Counted from the stretch's first letter, positions 16,364 through 25,659 are shown. The stretch is 64,000 nucleotides of DNA from an uncultured Chloroflexota bacterium (GCA_902786265.1 CADACE010000006.1:1-64000); one strand, 5' to 3'. The notes: generated from the sequence alone by a model not told the origin. Numbers and translations are program-made.

Positions 16364-18139
16364 TTAGTTGACACCGGCAGCCGCACGGATACTCGCGGAG
16401 GATTCTTCCAGCCGCTGCACCGCACCGCGGAGTTCCGCGAGATCCGATTCCGTCATCTTATCCGGTTTGGCCTTCGTCGCCAGCTTCCGCAGTGTATCCA
16501 GATCGGATTTTACCCGGTTCTTTTCATCTTTACTGAAATCTTTCGGCGCATTGTGCATGGCGTTATCCACTTTTGTGATCAGCGTACCTGCCTCATTCAG
16601 GGTTGTCATGGTATCCCTGCGGAACTGGTCCTGGGAAGCATACATTTCCGCGTCATGGATCGCCGCGTTGATCTCCGCGTCTGACATCCGGTCGTTGGCG
16701 GTAATGGTGATGGACTGCTGTTTCCCGGTATCCAGGTCCCGGGCGGAAACCGTCAGAATACCGTTGGCGTCGATATCAAAGGTCACCTCGATCTGCGGGA
16801 CACCGGCAGGGGCACGTTTGATGCCGTTGAGGCGGAATTTGCCGATCGTCTTGTTGTCCGCCGCCATCGGCCGTTCTCCCTGCAGCACGTGGATATCCAC
16901 AGAGCTCTGGAAAGGAGCGACCGTGGAAAACACCTGGGAATAATGGATCGGCAGGGTTGAATTGCGCTCCACAAGACGCGTCGCGACTCCGCCGACCGTT
17001 TCGATCGAAAGGCTCAGCGGGGTGACATCCAGCAGCAGGATCCCGCCGGTCGTCCCGGCAAGTTCCATCTTCCCGCCGGAAAGCGTATCGCCCTGAATCG
17101 CAGCGCCCTGCGCCACACATTCATCCGGGTTGATATTCTTGGAAGGGATGATCCCGGTCATCATGCGGACTTTGTCCTGCACGGCCGGAATGCGGGTGGA
17201 ACCGCCCACCAGCAGAACCCTGCCCAGTTCCGACGGCGCGATGCCCGCGTCATCCAAAGCGTTCTGGACCGGGACAGCGGTGCGCTCGATGAGGTCATGG
17301 ATCAGTTCCTCAAATTTCGCGCGGGAAAGGCTGGTTTCATAGTGGATCATCTGCCCGCGGTTTTCGGCAAGATAAGGCAGATTGATGGAAGTGGTAACTG
17401 CGGAGGAGAGCTCCTTTTTCGCCTGCTCGGAGGCTTCCTTGATACGCTGGACAGCGGTCATGTTTTTGCTGAGATCCGCCCCGAAACGGTTCCGGATATC
17501 ATCCAGAATGTACTTCATGATGCGGGCATCAAAATCATCTCCGCCCAGGTGATTGTCGCCGTTGGTAGCCAGCACTTCGATCACGCCGTCACCGATCTCG
17601 ATGATCGAGACGTCAAACGTCCCGCCGCCAAGGTCATAAACCATGATCTTCTGGGCTGCGCCGTTGTCCAGGCCGTAAGCCAGAGCGGCGCTGGTCGGTT
17701 CATTGATGATACGTTTGACGTTGAAACCGGCGATCTTCCCCGCGTCTTTGGTTGCCTGACGCTGAATATCATTGAAATAGGCTGGCACCGTGATGACAGC
17801 GTCTGTCACAGGTTCACCGAGATAAGCCTCCGCGTCCTGACGCAGCTTTCGCAGGATCATCGCGCTGATTTCCTGAGCGGAGAACTTTTTCCCGTCAATA
17901 TCAATGTTCCAGTTTGTCCCCATCTGCCGCTTTACGGAGGTTACCGTGCGTTCCGAATTGACCGCAGCCTGCCGGGCAGCGCTGACGCCCACCAGACGCT
18001 CGCCGTCTTTGGTAAACGCCACGATCGACGGGGTCGTACGTGTTCCTTTGTCATTCGGGATGATGATCGGCCGTCCGTTTTCCACTACGGACATGCACGA
18101 ATTTGTTGTTCCAAGATCAATACCAATTGTTTTACCCAT
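16364..18139 (-). CDS. dnaK: Chaperone DnaK (Hsp70)
   Basis: 591 residues. MGKTIGIDLGTTNSCMSV, VITVPAYFNDIQRQATKDAG, YDLGGGTFDVSI and RVLLVGGSTRIP are classic Hsp70 ATPase signatures, followed by the substrate domain (LDVTPLSLSIETVGG). The lid is short and the protein ends in AAAGVN without the usual acidic EEVD-like or Gly-rich tail, about 20-40 residues below standard length. The ATP-driven chaperone would work with a J-protein; the gene upstream encodes one, but no grpE is next to it. No CIRCE element was found. It may be a second, specialised DnaK in this genome. Confidence 0.96.
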   Translation of the reverse strand: MGKTIGIDLGTTNSCMSVVENGRPIIIPNDKGTRTTPSIVAFTKDGERLVGVSAARQAAVNSERTVTSVKRQMGTNWNIDIDGKKFSAQEISAMILRKLRQDAEAYLGEPVTDAVITVPAYFNDIQRQATKDAGKIAGFNVKRIINEPTSAALAYGLDNGAAQKIMVYDLGGGTFDVSIIEIGDGVIEVLATNGDNHLGGDDFDARIMKYILDDIRNRFGADLSKNMTAVQRIKEASEQAKKELSSAVTTSINLPYLAENRGQMIHYETSLSRAKFEELIHDLIERTAVPVQNALDDAGIAPSELGRVLLVGGSTRIPAVQDKVRMMTGIIPSKNINPDECVAQGAAIQGDTLSGGKMELAGTTGGILLLDVTPLSLSIETVGGVATRLVERNSTLPIHYSQVFSTVAPFQSSVDIHVLQGERPMAADNKTIGKFRLNGIKRAPAGVPQIEVTFDIDANGILTVSARDLDTGKQQSITITANDRMSDAEINAAIHDAEMYASQDQFRRDTMTTLNEAGTLITKVDNAMHNAPKDFSKDEKNRVKSDLDTLRKLATKAKPDKMTESDLAELRGAVQRLEESSASIRAAAGVN

Positions 18140-18176
18140 GATAAATTTTTATGCCTTTCCCTTATTGCTGATGAAA

Positions 18177-18244
18177 TGAGTCACGGGGACAGGGTCCTCG
18201 ACTCACTTTAAAGGTGAGTCAAGGACCCTGTCCCCGTGACTCAC
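18177..18244. repeat. Long GGGGAC-type inverted repeat between dnaJ-like and dnaK
   Basis: Arms of about 30 bases at 18177-18206 and 18215-18244 (TGAGTCACGGGGACAGGGTCCT at the outer end) are complementary with a single mismatch and a short TTTAAAGG-type centre. No T-run follows. It resembles REP-like palindromes carrying GGGGACAGG cores. A transcript through dnaJ-like into dnaK would form a strong hairpin here, which could reduce read-through or stabilise the upstream message. Confidence 0.85.
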
Positions 18245-18257
18245 GCTGGATCAATAC

Positions 18258-19097
18258 CTAAAAATAGAAACCGAAGCCCAAAAAGAGCCGCAGCAGCCAG
18301 AAGATAAACTGGATCGCCATATATCCAAGGAAGATCTTGCTGATAATACCCAAACCGCTGCCGCCGGAGGACTGTCCGGGCCGGTAGGTATAGGTCCGGA
18401 ACGGGGTGCTGCTCCCGCCATTGCGATACTGACGGAGCAGGCTGTGATAGAGCTGGTTATTGGGATCCAGCTGTACCGCACGCTGCATCATGTCCACGTC
18501 GCGCGGGGAATTTCCCATGCCGTGATTGGCAAGACCGCTGAGATAATACCAGCGGGCGTTCCGGGATGTGGACGGGATTTTCGTCAGGGTCAGGATGGCT
18601 TCCCGGTAATTCCCGGCGTTGATATAGCTGATGACCTTCCGGATCTCTTCCGAATCACCCGGTTCAACCTCCGGTTTGCTGCTGCCGGCATAGGCATTCT
18701 GATAAGCGCCGCCAAAGAAAATATCTTCCCAATTGAACCCGAAATCACCGGTCCAGCCATAGGAGCCGTCATAGCTGCTGCGGTACTGCTGATTACTGCC
18801 GGAACTTCCCGAACTGCTGTATGGATTGCTATACGGATTACTATACGCACTTCCATATGGACTGCCGGAAGACGCGTTGGAATAAGCCTGCTGACGGGCA
18901 CGCTGCGCCTGATATTTATCCGGGTTCATCAGCATGTCATAGGCTGTATTGACATCGTTCATCTTCTGATTGGCATTGGGGTCATCCGGATGCAGATCGG
19001 GATGATACAGCTTTGCCATCTTGCGGTATGCTTTTTTTATTTCGTCTTGTGTCGCGTCCCGGGAAACCCCAAGGACTTTATACGGATCGTCTATCAT
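18258..19097 (-). CDS. J-domain protein with TPR-like repeats and C-terminal membrane segment
   Basis: 279 residues. Residues 1-66 are a J domain with the HPD motif at 32-34 (LYHPDLHPDD). A Ser/Tyr/Asn/Gly-rich stretch (about 72-115) contains tandem SxPYGSAYSNPYSNPY units, encoded by short direct repeats. Two TPR-like helical pairs follow (AGNYREAILTLTKI, MMQRAVQLDPNNQLY), and the protein ends in a hydrophobic segment (IFLGYMAIQFIFWLLRLFLGF). It lacks the zinc-finger domain of true DnaJ. It should recruit and stimulate the DnaK encoded next in the same direction, at the membrane. Confidence 0.9.
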   Translation of the reverse strand: MIDDPYKVLGVSRDATQDEIKKAYRKMAKLYHPDLHPDDPNANQKMNDVNTAYDMLMNPDKYQAQRARQQAYSNASSGSPYGSAYSNPYSNPYSSSGSSGSNQQYRSSYDGSYGWTGDFGFNWEDIFFGGAYQNAYAGSSKPEVEPGDSEEIRKVISYINAGNYREAILTLTKIPSTSRNARWYYLSGLANHGMGNSPRDVDMMQRAVQLDPNNQLYHSLLRQYRNGGSSTPFRTYTYRPGQSSGGSGLGIISKIFLGYMAIQFIFWLLRLFLGFGFYF

Positions 19098-19194
19098 TTT
19101 CTTTCCATGTACTCCGGTCTGCCTTCGACGGGAAAGACCGGTTTCCGTTCAAATACTCTTCCCCCTGATTTAAATATACACTTGAAACCGGAAG

Positions 19195-19257
19195 TAATAA
19201 AAAATCTAATTTATTTTTAACAAATAATTGACGAACCTTTGCTACAATTATTACAAG
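19195..19257. promoter_or_regulatory. Divergent promoter region, J-protein/DnaK and zinc-ribbon protein
   Basis: Minus strand: TTGTTA (19218-19223), 17 bases, TTATTA (19195-19200), reading toward the J-protein. Plus strand: TTGACG (19228-19233), 17-18 bases, TTACAAG (19251-19257), reading toward 19376. The two -35 boxes lie only four bases apart, so the promoters may compete. Both are consensus-like matches only. Confidence 0.4.
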
Positions 19258-19375
19258 ATAATTGTGTAAAATGGAGCACATCAGGACTGCACTCATGCTG
19301 CGTCTCCAAGATATGAATAATTATCAGATGCAAAAATATCATCTGCCGGCCGGCAGTAATGCGAAGGGGTAAGAA

Positions 19376-19792
19376 ATGAGAAATTTCTGGGAAAATCTGA
19401 AAAATAAACTGGCGTACTGGATGCAGGGACGCTATGGCAGCGACGAATTGAATAACGCGATTTTTGTGGCTTTTATCGTGCTGTGGATCGTTTCCCTGAT
19501 CACAAAGAGCAGGGTCTTTTATTGGATCGGTCTGATCCTGCTGGGGTATTCGCTGTACCGGTCACTTTCCCGGGACCATTACAAGCGTTCCAATGAACGG
19601 CTCTGGTTTTTGAAGCAGACAGAACACATCAGGAAGCTGCCGGGACAGATAAAAATGCGCTGGGAACAGCGGAATACGCATAAATTCTACCGCTGCAAAC
19701 AATGCGGCGTCACCATCCGCGTCCCGAAAGGCAAAGGACAGATCGAGATCACCTGTCCGAAATGCGGGCATAAATTCATCGAACGGACCTGA
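19376..19792 (+). CDS. Small membrane protein with zinc ribbon
   Basis: 138 residues. Two hydrophobic segments (NAIFVAFIVLWIVSLI and VFYWIGLILLGYSLY) are joined by a short turn near 27-60, followed by a basic helix and a C-terminal zinc ribbon with CKQCG...CPKCGHKF. The ribbon would be cytoplasmic. AAGGGGTAAGAA precedes the start. This architecture is frequent in uncharacterised proteins of this kind of organism; the function is unknown. It is divergent from the J-protein/DnaK operon. Confidence 0.8.
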   Translation: MRNFWENLKNKLAYWMQGRYGSDELNNAIFVAFIVLWIVSLITKSRVFYWIGLILLGYSLYRSLSRDHYKRSNERLWFLKQTEHIRKLPGQIKMRWEQRNTHKFYRCKQCGVTIRVPKGKGQIEITCPKCGHKFIERT

Positions 19793-19849
19793 TCCGGACC
19801 GGGAGTCAGTTCAGCTCTTTATATCCGGTCAAAGCAGCAATCAGTATTT

Positions 19850-19941
19850 CCGAAATCGGCAACAATATGACCAATATTCAATATTGTTGCCGATTTCGGC
19901 ATTAATTTGGTAAAATATATGTATTATTGCCGATTTCGGAA
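19850..19941. promoter_or_regulatory. Triple operator-like repeat upstream of the DUF4143 ATPase
   Basis: CCGAAATCGGCAACAATAT (19850-19868) and its exact reverse complement (19881-19899) flank 12 bases. A third copy of TTGCCGATTTCGG sits at 19927-19939. Each copy is itself nearly palindromic (CCGATTTCGG). TAAAAT near 19911 could be a -10 box between copies two and three, and the gene starts at 19977. The layout fits a cooperative repressor site controlling the ATPase gene. Confidence 0.75.
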
Positions 19942-19976
19942 TTTAAAGATAAGTATCAGATTCATTGGAGGCCTGT

Positions 19977-21203
19977 ATGATTTCACGAACCACATATCTC
20001 AACAAATTATCTCTGTGGAAGGACCAAAATGTTATTAAGGTCATAACAGGAATTCGACGCTGTGGAAAATCCACATTGCTTAAAATGTTCCAGGATAGAT
20101 TGGTTCAAAATGGCGTTGAAAGGGATCAGATCATTTCACTAAATCTTGAAGATCTGGCTAATGAATCTCTGTTAGATCATCAAAAATTATATCAATATAT
20201 TATTGAACGCCTGAGTCACAATAAAACAACTTACATTTTTTTAGACGAAGTACAGCTTGTACCGGATTTTCAGAAAACAGTAGACAGCCTCTTCATTCAA
20301 AACAACGTTGACATTTATATTACCGGATCAAATGCTTATCTCTTATCAGGAGAATTAGCCACACTGCTTTCCGGGCGTTATGCAGAAATTAATCTGCTCC
20401 CATTTTCTTTTGCAGAATATATGGAAACAAGTAATAAAAAAATTGATGCTGCTTTTTCCGATTACATGCGCTGGGGCGGCTTCCCGTATATTGCTCTTAT
20501 GGAAAATCAATCTGAATTAGCTGAAGATTATTTGGAAGGGATTTACAACACGATCATTGTCAAGGATATTGAATTACGCCAAAACCGGCGTGAGAAAAAT
20601 CCCGATAAAAGAAAGATCTCAGATCTTGCATTATTGAAAAACATTGCCCGTTTTCTGGCGAATTCTGTCGGCAATCCAATTTCTGACAAGAAAATTACCG
20701 ATTATATTATTTCAACCGGCAGAAAAGTTTCTCAAAATACTGTTTCTGATTACATCGAAGCATTACTTGAAGCATATGTTTTTTACCCTTCAGAACAATA
20801 TGATGTGAATGGTAAACAGCTGCTGAAAAATAACCGGAAACTTTACATTGCAGATATCGGCCTAAGAAGACATCTGGTATCACGAAGTAATTACGATATA
20901 GGTTTTATTCTTGAAAACATTGTTTTTCTTGAGCTTCTTCGCCGGGGATATAAAGTGAACACAGGAAAAGTCGGTGATCTTGAAATTGATTTCACTGCAG
21001 AAAAGGATTCCCGGCTAAATTATTTTCAAGTGACTGCTTCGATGTTGGAACAAAGCACTTTTAATCGTGAAATTGCATCTCTGAAGGCCGTCAATGATAA
21101 TTATCCCAAAACCATACTGACTCTGGATCGCTATACACCCGGCAACTACGACGGCATAGAAGTTATTCATGCCATAGACTGGCTCCTGGATAAGAAATCA
21201 TAA
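19977..21203 (+). CDS. AAA-type ATPase with DUF4143 domain
   Basis: 408 residues from the ATG at 19977, five bases after GGAGG. The N-terminal ATPase part has VITGIRRCGKSTLL (P-loop, about 22-35), IFLDEVQLVPDF (Walker B) and YITGSNAYLLSGELATLLSGR (sensor region). The C-terminal DUF4143 half includes DYIEALLEAYVFYPSEQYD and ends in a restriction-endonuclease-like fold (LEIDFTAEKDSRLNYFQVTA). Such orphan ATPases are very common and uncharacterised; the nuclease-like tail is often degenerate. The gene is AT-rich relative to its neighbours, which together with its solitary position suggests transfer. A second full copy lies at 35842-37107 and a remnant near 62295. Confidence 0.9.
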   Translation: MISRTTYLNKLSLWKDQNVIKVITGIRRCGKSTLLKMFQDRLVQNGVERDQIISLNLEDLANESLLDHQKLYQYIIERLSHNKTTYIFLDEVQLVPDFQKTVDSLFIQNNVDIYITGSNAYLLSGELATLLSGRYAEINLLPFSFAEYMETSNKKIDAAFSDYMRWGGFPYIALMENQSELAEDYLEGIYNTIIVKDIELRQNRREKNPDKRKISDLALLKNIARFLANSVGNPISDKKITDYIISTGRKVSQNTVSDYIEALLEAYVFYPSEQYDVNGKQLLKNNRKLYIADIGLRRHLVSRSNYDIGFILENIVFLELLRRGYKVNTGKVGDLEIDFTAEKDSRLNYFQVTASMLEQSTFNREIASLKAVNDNYPKTILTLDRYTPGNYDGIEVIHAIDWLLDKKS

Positions 21204-21220
21204 AGTTACTGTTAAAAGCG

Positions 21221-21278
21221 TTCTCCCGGGGACAATTCTCATATTGCTTCGTGATAAATGGGACTGTCACCGGGAGAA
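21221..21278. repeat. GGGGAC-type inverted repeat after the DUF4143 ATPase
   Basis: TTCTCCCGGGGACA (21221-21234) pairs with TGTCACCGGGAGAA (21265-21278) with one mismatch, 18 bases after the ATPase stop codon. It shares the GGGGACA core with the repeat at 18177-18244. It lacks a clear T-run. Confidence 0.7.
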
Positions 21279-21361
21279 TAATTCTGAAGATTTCAATAAA
21301 TTTTATTTAAGATTACTGTTATTTACGTAATATTTCTAAAAATACTTATACTAAAATATTT

Positions 21362-21802
21362 TTAAGGTATGCGGCGGAAGACACAGGTTTCGCGCATTTC
21401 GAAACCGCAGCGCTTGTAGAGACGGTGCGCTTCCACACGGGAAGGACGTGAGGTCAGGTCGATGGTTTTCGCGCCTTCTTCCTTTGCCCGTTCGATGGAG
21501 GCACGGATCAGCTTTTCGCCGATCCCCTGTCCTCGGGCTTCCTTATCCACCACGACATCTTCCACCCATGCGCGGACACCGGTGGGGATGCGGAAAACGA
21601 CCAGCGTCATGGTCCCGAGGATCTTCTCTTCCGGATCTTCATCGTCAACAGCCGCCAGGACGATCCCGGCTTTGGATGCGATCAGGTCGCTCAATTCATC
21701 CCAGGTCGGGATCTTCGCGGAAGAGGAAAGCTGCGGCAGCAGCCGTTCAAAAGCGTCATAAACCTTCTGCGACATTTCAGTAACTTCAAAAATTTTGATC
21801 AT
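21362..21802 (-). CDS. GNAT-family N-acetyltransferase
   Basis: 146 residues. The acetyl-CoA binding motif ARGQGIGEKLIRASIE and the strand-helix ending AHRLYKRCGFEM are diagnostic of GNAT. WVEDVVVDKEARGQGIG matches the variety that modifies small amines or antibiotics; the substrate is unknown. It is the last gene of the run that begins at 28083, 73 bases beyond lgt. Confidence 0.9.
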   Translation of the reverse strand: MIKIFEVTEMSQKVYDAFERLLPQLSSSAKIPTWDELSDLIASKAGIVLAAVDDEDPEEKILGTMTLVVFRIPTGVRAWVEDVVVDKEARGQGIGEKLIRASIERAKEEGAKTIDLTSRPSRVEAHRLYKRCGFEMRETCVFRRIP

Positions 21803-21875
21803 AACTTCACCTCAGATAATATAAAGACAAATGAAAAATAATCTTTACTATACCCGTCTCTCTGCCATTAATCAA

Positions 21876-22670
21876 CTAATCCCGCTTTTTTTCCCGTATG
21901 AACAGTACGATCGAGGCAATAATTGCCGTAACAGCCATGACCATCTGGTTCATATTGATGCCGCCGACCTGTGCGGTATCAAGGCGCAGAAATTCAAGGA
22001 AAAACCGTCCGACAGGATAAGCGATCAGGTAGATCAAAAAGAGGCTGCCCTGTTTCAGCTTCACCGATTCCGACTGATCCAGCCGGTAAAGGCAGAAACA
22101 GACAGCCAGATTATACAGAGATTCATACAGAAAAAGCGGGTGATAGGTTGAAATTTCCGCGTATTCCGGGATGCGGTACAAGGGGTCGATGGTGATCGCC
22201 CAGGGAAGTGTCGAGGGACGTCCGTAAAGCTCCTGGTTGACAAAATTTCCCCAGCGGCCGATCGCCTGTCCCAGCGGCAAACCGGGAGCGATGGTATCCA
22301 TAAAATCCGCATAGGGAAATTTTTTCCGCCTGCAGAAGATCCAGATACCAAAACAGCCGCCCAGCACCCCGCCGGGGATACCCAGACCGCCTTTCCATAC
22401 CGCGAGAATCTCACCGGGATGCTGCAGGTACCAGGAAAAGGTCAGCCCGGAAGAACGTGAGGGCATCAGCACATGCCAAAGCCTGGCGCCAAGAATGCCG
22501 AGGATCAGCATCCAGGGGATCATATCCCAGTAATCATCCGGGGTATAGCCGCGCTTTTTCCCCATTTGAATGGACAAACTGACGCCTGCCAGTACGCCGA
22601 GCATTATGATCAGGCCGTAATAATGCAGGAAAAGCGGGCCGATTATGATTCCTTCACGGACAAACTGCAT
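21876..22670 (-). CDS. lgt: Prolipoprotein diacylglyceryl transferase
   Basis: 264 residues, seven membrane segments. GQAIGRWGNFVNQELYG (about 133-149) is the Lgt signature containing the catalytic region, and YHPLFLYESLYNL and GRFFLEFLRLDTAQ are further conserved blocks. It moves diacylglycerol from phosphatidylglycerol to the lipobox cysteine of lipoproteins at the cytoplasmic membrane. It follows the CDP-alcohol phosphatidyltransferase gene by 16 bases, a sensible pairing because that enzyme class makes the phospholipid donor. Confidence 0.96.
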   Translation of the reverse strand: MQFVREGIIIGPLFLHYYGLIIMLGVLAGVSLSIQMGKKRGYTPDDYWDMIPWMLILGILGARLWHVLMPSRSSGLTFSWYLQHPGEILAVWKGGLGIPGGVLGGCFGIWIFCRRKKFPYADFMDTIAPGLPLGQAIGRWGNFVNQELYGRPSTLPWAITIDPLYRIPEYAEISTYHPLFLYESLYNLAVCFCLYRLDQSESVKLKQGSLFLIYLIAYPVGRFFLEFLRLDTAQVGGINMNQMVMAVTAIIASIVLFIREKKRD

Positions 22671-22686
22671 GCTTCCAGCCCCGCGG

Positions 22687-23298
22687 TCAATCCAGATTTT
22701 TCTTCATATGCAGCAGCCGCTGAACAGCGGTAATGTTGGCAAAGACAGCAATGATCACCATGGCGATATTCACGGAAAGCGGCAGCCCGATCAGCAGACC
22801 CGCAACCAGAACAATATAGCGTTCCAGCCGGGACATGATCCCAAGGCGCATATCCAGTCCGTAGATTTCACCTTTAGCCCGGGTATAGGGAACCAGGGAG
22901 GAGCCCATCATGGCAGCTATACAAACCGCCGCCCAGATGATCTGCCCATGAGCAGCATTGTATAACAGGATGCCGCCAAAAATCAGAAATTCCGCGTAGC
23001 GGTCCGTTGTTGAATCCAACACCGCGCCGAACCTGGTTCCTTTCCCATTCGTGACCATACGGGACATGGTGCCGTCAAAGAAATCAAAGACAGCGAAAAC
23101 GATCAGCAGCACACCGGCCCAGGTAAACATCCCTTTATAAGCCAGCCAGCACGCGCCGACATGTCCAAGGCAGCCGAGAATGGTCACAGCGTTGGCAGTC
23201 AGGCCGATCTTCAGCAGAAAAGATGCTGCCGAGTCGCCAAAACCCTTGAACCATTTCCGGCATTTTTCTGTAAACGTAATCTTACGGTTTTCGCTCAT
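22687..23298 (-). CDS. CDP-alcohol phosphatidyltransferase
   Basis: 203 residues with about six hydrophobic segments. The catalytic motif D-x2-DG-x2-(A/S)R-x8-G-x3-D-x3-D is present as DFFDGTMSRM...RFGAVLDSTTDR (about 71-99), with Ser replacing the usual Ala before Arg. The enzyme joins a CDP-activated lipid to an alcohol in phospholipid synthesis; whether the acceptor is glycerol phosphate, inositol phosphate or another alcohol cannot be told. It lies 33 bases after ftsK. Confidence 0.92.
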   Translation of the reverse strand: MSENRKITFTEKCRKWFKGFGDSAASFLLKIGLTANAVTILGCLGHVGACWLAYKGMFTWAGVLLIVFAVFDFFDGTMSRMVTNGKGTRFGAVLDSTTDRYAEFLIFGGILLYNAAHGQIIWAAVCIAAMMGSSLVPYTRAKGEIYGLDMRLGIMSRLERYIVLVAGLLIGLPLSVNIAMVIIAVFANITAVQRLLHMKKNLD

Positions 23299-23331
23299 AA
23301 TACCAACTCCTTACTCAGACCTGATTTCTCT

Positions 23332-25659
23332 TCAATCATCAAAATCGAAATCGTCTTTTTTCTCTTTCTTGTTTTCTTTGAGGCTTTCGACAAAATCTCT
23401 CGCGGAATCTTCATCCCACAGGACTTCGCGTGTCCTTCCGCCCGCCTGCATCCTGCCGACGACCCCAAGCTCCTCCATACGCGTTATCAAACGGGTAGCA
23501 ACCGGAAAACTGACATTAAGTTTCCCCTGAAGATATGAGGCACTGGCTTTTTTCGTCCGGGTGACCAGAATAACCGCGTCTTTCAGTTTCTTTTCGTCCC
23601 GGTTCATCTCATTTTGCTTATCGTTTTCAACGATCTCATCCCATGGCGTAGTGTTCATTTCCGAGGTCGGTTTCGGTGCCAGTTTTCTCCATAAGGAAAC
23701 AACTTTATCGATTTCATTATCCGTGAGCAGCGGTCCCTGCACACGTGTCGGGACATTTTGTGAAGGATCGATGAAATACATATCACCGCGGCCCAGCAGC
23801 TTTTCCGCGCCTTGTTTCCCCATGATCACACGGGAGTCCACCGCGGAGGCAACCGTCAGCGCGATACGCGCGGGGATATTGGTTTTGATTTTCCCGGTAA
23901 TGATGGTCGTATCCGGACGCTGTGTAGCAAGGATCAGATGCATGCCTGTCGCGCGGGCAAGGGAAGCGAGTGTGTCAATGCATTCCTGGCCCTGCTTGTC
24001 CGCCCCGCGCATAAGCTCGGACATTTCATCAATGATGATGACAATGTAGGGAAGGGTTTTCTGTCCGTTCTCGCGAGCGTATTTGTTATAATTTTCAAGT
24101 TTTCGCGCGCCAACCGTTTCAAAAAGCTTATAACGGTTTTTCATTTCCTGCACCGCCCATTGCAGCACAGCAATACTGCGCTCAAATTCTGTTTCCACTT
24201 TACCAAGCAGATGAGGAAGGCCGTTGAAATGATAAAATTCCACACGCTTCGGATCGATCATCACAAATCGCAGCTGTTCCGGCGTATTGTTCATCGCCAG
24301 ACAGATCGCTATCGAACGCAGACAAATAGATTTACCGGAGTTCGTCGTCCCTGCCACCAGCAGATGCGGCATGGATGCCAGATCCGCGACAACCGGAGCA
24401 CCGGCAATATCCCGGCCAAGAACTACAGCCAAAGGAGAATTTGTACGCTGGAATTCCCTGCTTTCGATCAGAGGACGCATACGCACCTTCATCGCCTGAG
24501 GGTTCGGGATATCAATACCGATATAAGATTCACCCGGAACCGGCGCCTGAATAGAAAGGTTGCTCACGCCAAGACGGACCGCCAGATCCCGTTCTGTTTT
24601 CGCCACTTCCGAGACCCGGATGTTTTTGATGGAATTCTTTCCGGATTTTGAAATATTTCCGGGAACGACCTTGTACTGCACCACGCTCGGACCTATGGAA
24701 CATCCGATCACTTTGACCGGTGCTCCGAATTCATCCATAGCTTCTTCGATCTCAGCGATAAATTGTGAATGGTCAGCATTCTGACCGTAAAACCCCAATT
24801 CCGTATCCAGCAGGTTCAGCGGCGGCAGCCTGTTGGAACGGACCGCAGAGGCTGTACCTGAAAGTACATGTTTTGTTTCTGTTGTTGTGTTTGTCTTTTC
24901 TTTTATCGGTTCCATTGTCTTTTTCTTTGTAAAAAAAGCCGGTATTGAATCCAGTGCTTTTTTTACCGGAGCAGGCTGTACTTCTTCCTGATCTCCTGCT
25001 ATCTCCTCTTCCAGCATCTTTCTTCGGGATGCTTCTTCAGCAGCCTGATATTCAGACTGCCAATCAAATCCCATTGGGTCTTTCTCAACGGGTTTTTCTT
25101 TTGCTTTCTGTATGATCCCGTTCACCAAAACAACAATTTCCCGCACCAGTTCCCGGAAAAGCTTCGGCATCCATACCGTACCGCCGGAAAGCAGGCAAAC
25201 GGAAAAAAACAGTATGACCCATAAAATAAAACCGGTCTTACCGACGGAATCCGTACCGGTAATAAATCTTACAATTGTCATGCCAAAATCACCGCCGGCT
25301 TCTTTTCCGCCATATAACGCGCTGAGGGTAATGCCGTCAAGGATCACCACAAGGAACAGGACAGAAAAAAGGATCTGCTTTTTCCGGCTCATCGTTATAC
25401 GCGGGATCAGCCAGCGCATCAGCAAAACAGCGATCGCGCCGGCGACGGTCAACACAGAAAGAATAACAGCCCACACACCGAACCAGGAACGGAGAAGCGT
25501 GCAGAAAGGCACGATCAGGCTGCCCGGATTGTTGCTGAAAAATCCGGTGCCGAGCAGCATGCCGATAAACACCAGCACCACACAGGTGATGTCAATGGCA
25601 TGCCCTGCGCCATAAATCGGCAGCGGCGTCCGGTTCATTGTTTTCTGGGTGTCATTCAT
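23332..25659 (-). CDS. ftsK: DNA translocase FtsK/SpoIIIE
   Basis: 775 residues from the ATG at 25659, which overlaps the upstream stop codon by eight bases and follows GAGGAT. Four N-terminal membrane helices (about 22-160), a charged linker, then the motor: IPNPQAMKVRMRPL, Walker A GTTNSGKS at 437-444, and IVIIIDEMSELM as Walker B. The C-terminal gamma-type winged helix (KKASASYLQGKLNVSFPVATRLI) would read polar skew sequences. The protein pumps chromosomal DNA through the division septum. Its linker is short compared with E. coli FtsK and fits the Gram-positive-like SpoIIIE layout. Confidence 0.96.
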   Translation of the reverse strand: MNDTQKTMNRTPLPIYGAGHAIDITCVVLVFIGMLLGTGFFSNNPGSLIVPFCTLLRSWFGVWAVILSVLTVAGAIAVLLMRWLIPRITMSRKKQILFSVLFLVVILDGITLSALYGGKEAGGDFGMTIVRFITGTDSVGKTGFILWVILFFSVCLLSGGTVWMPKLFRELVREIVVLVNGIIQKAKEKPVEKDPMGFDWQSEYQAAEEASRRKMLEEEIAGDQEEVQPAPVKKALDSIPAFFTKKKTMEPIKEKTNTTTETKHVLSGTASAVRSNRLPPLNLLDTELGFYGQNADHSQFIAEIEEAMDEFGAPVKVIGCSIGPSVVQYKVVPGNISKSGKNSIKNIRVSEVAKTERDLAVRLGVSNLSIQAPVPGESYIGIDIPNPQAMKVRMRPLIESREFQRTNSPLAVVLGRDIAGAPVVADLASMPHLLVAGTTNSGKSICLRSIAICLAMNNTPEQLRFVMIDPKRVEFYHFNGLPHLLGKVETEFERSIAVLQWAVQEMKNRYKLFETVGARKLENYNKYARENGQKTLPYIVIIIDEMSELMRGADKQGQECIDTLASLARATGMHLILATQRPDTTIITGKIKTNIPARIALTVASAVDSRVIMGKQGAEKLLGRGDMYFIDPSQNVPTRVQGPLLTDNEIDKVVSLWRKLAPKPTSEMNTTPWDEIVENDKQNEMNRDEKKLKDAVILVTRTKKASASYLQGKLNVSFPVATRLITRMEELGVVGRMQAGGRTREVLWDEDSARDFVESLKENKKEKKDDFDFDD

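Noticed and set aside
19098..19195. CIRCE heat-shock element before the J-protein gene
   Set aside because: No TTAGCACTC-N9-GAGTGCTAA-like dyad is present.
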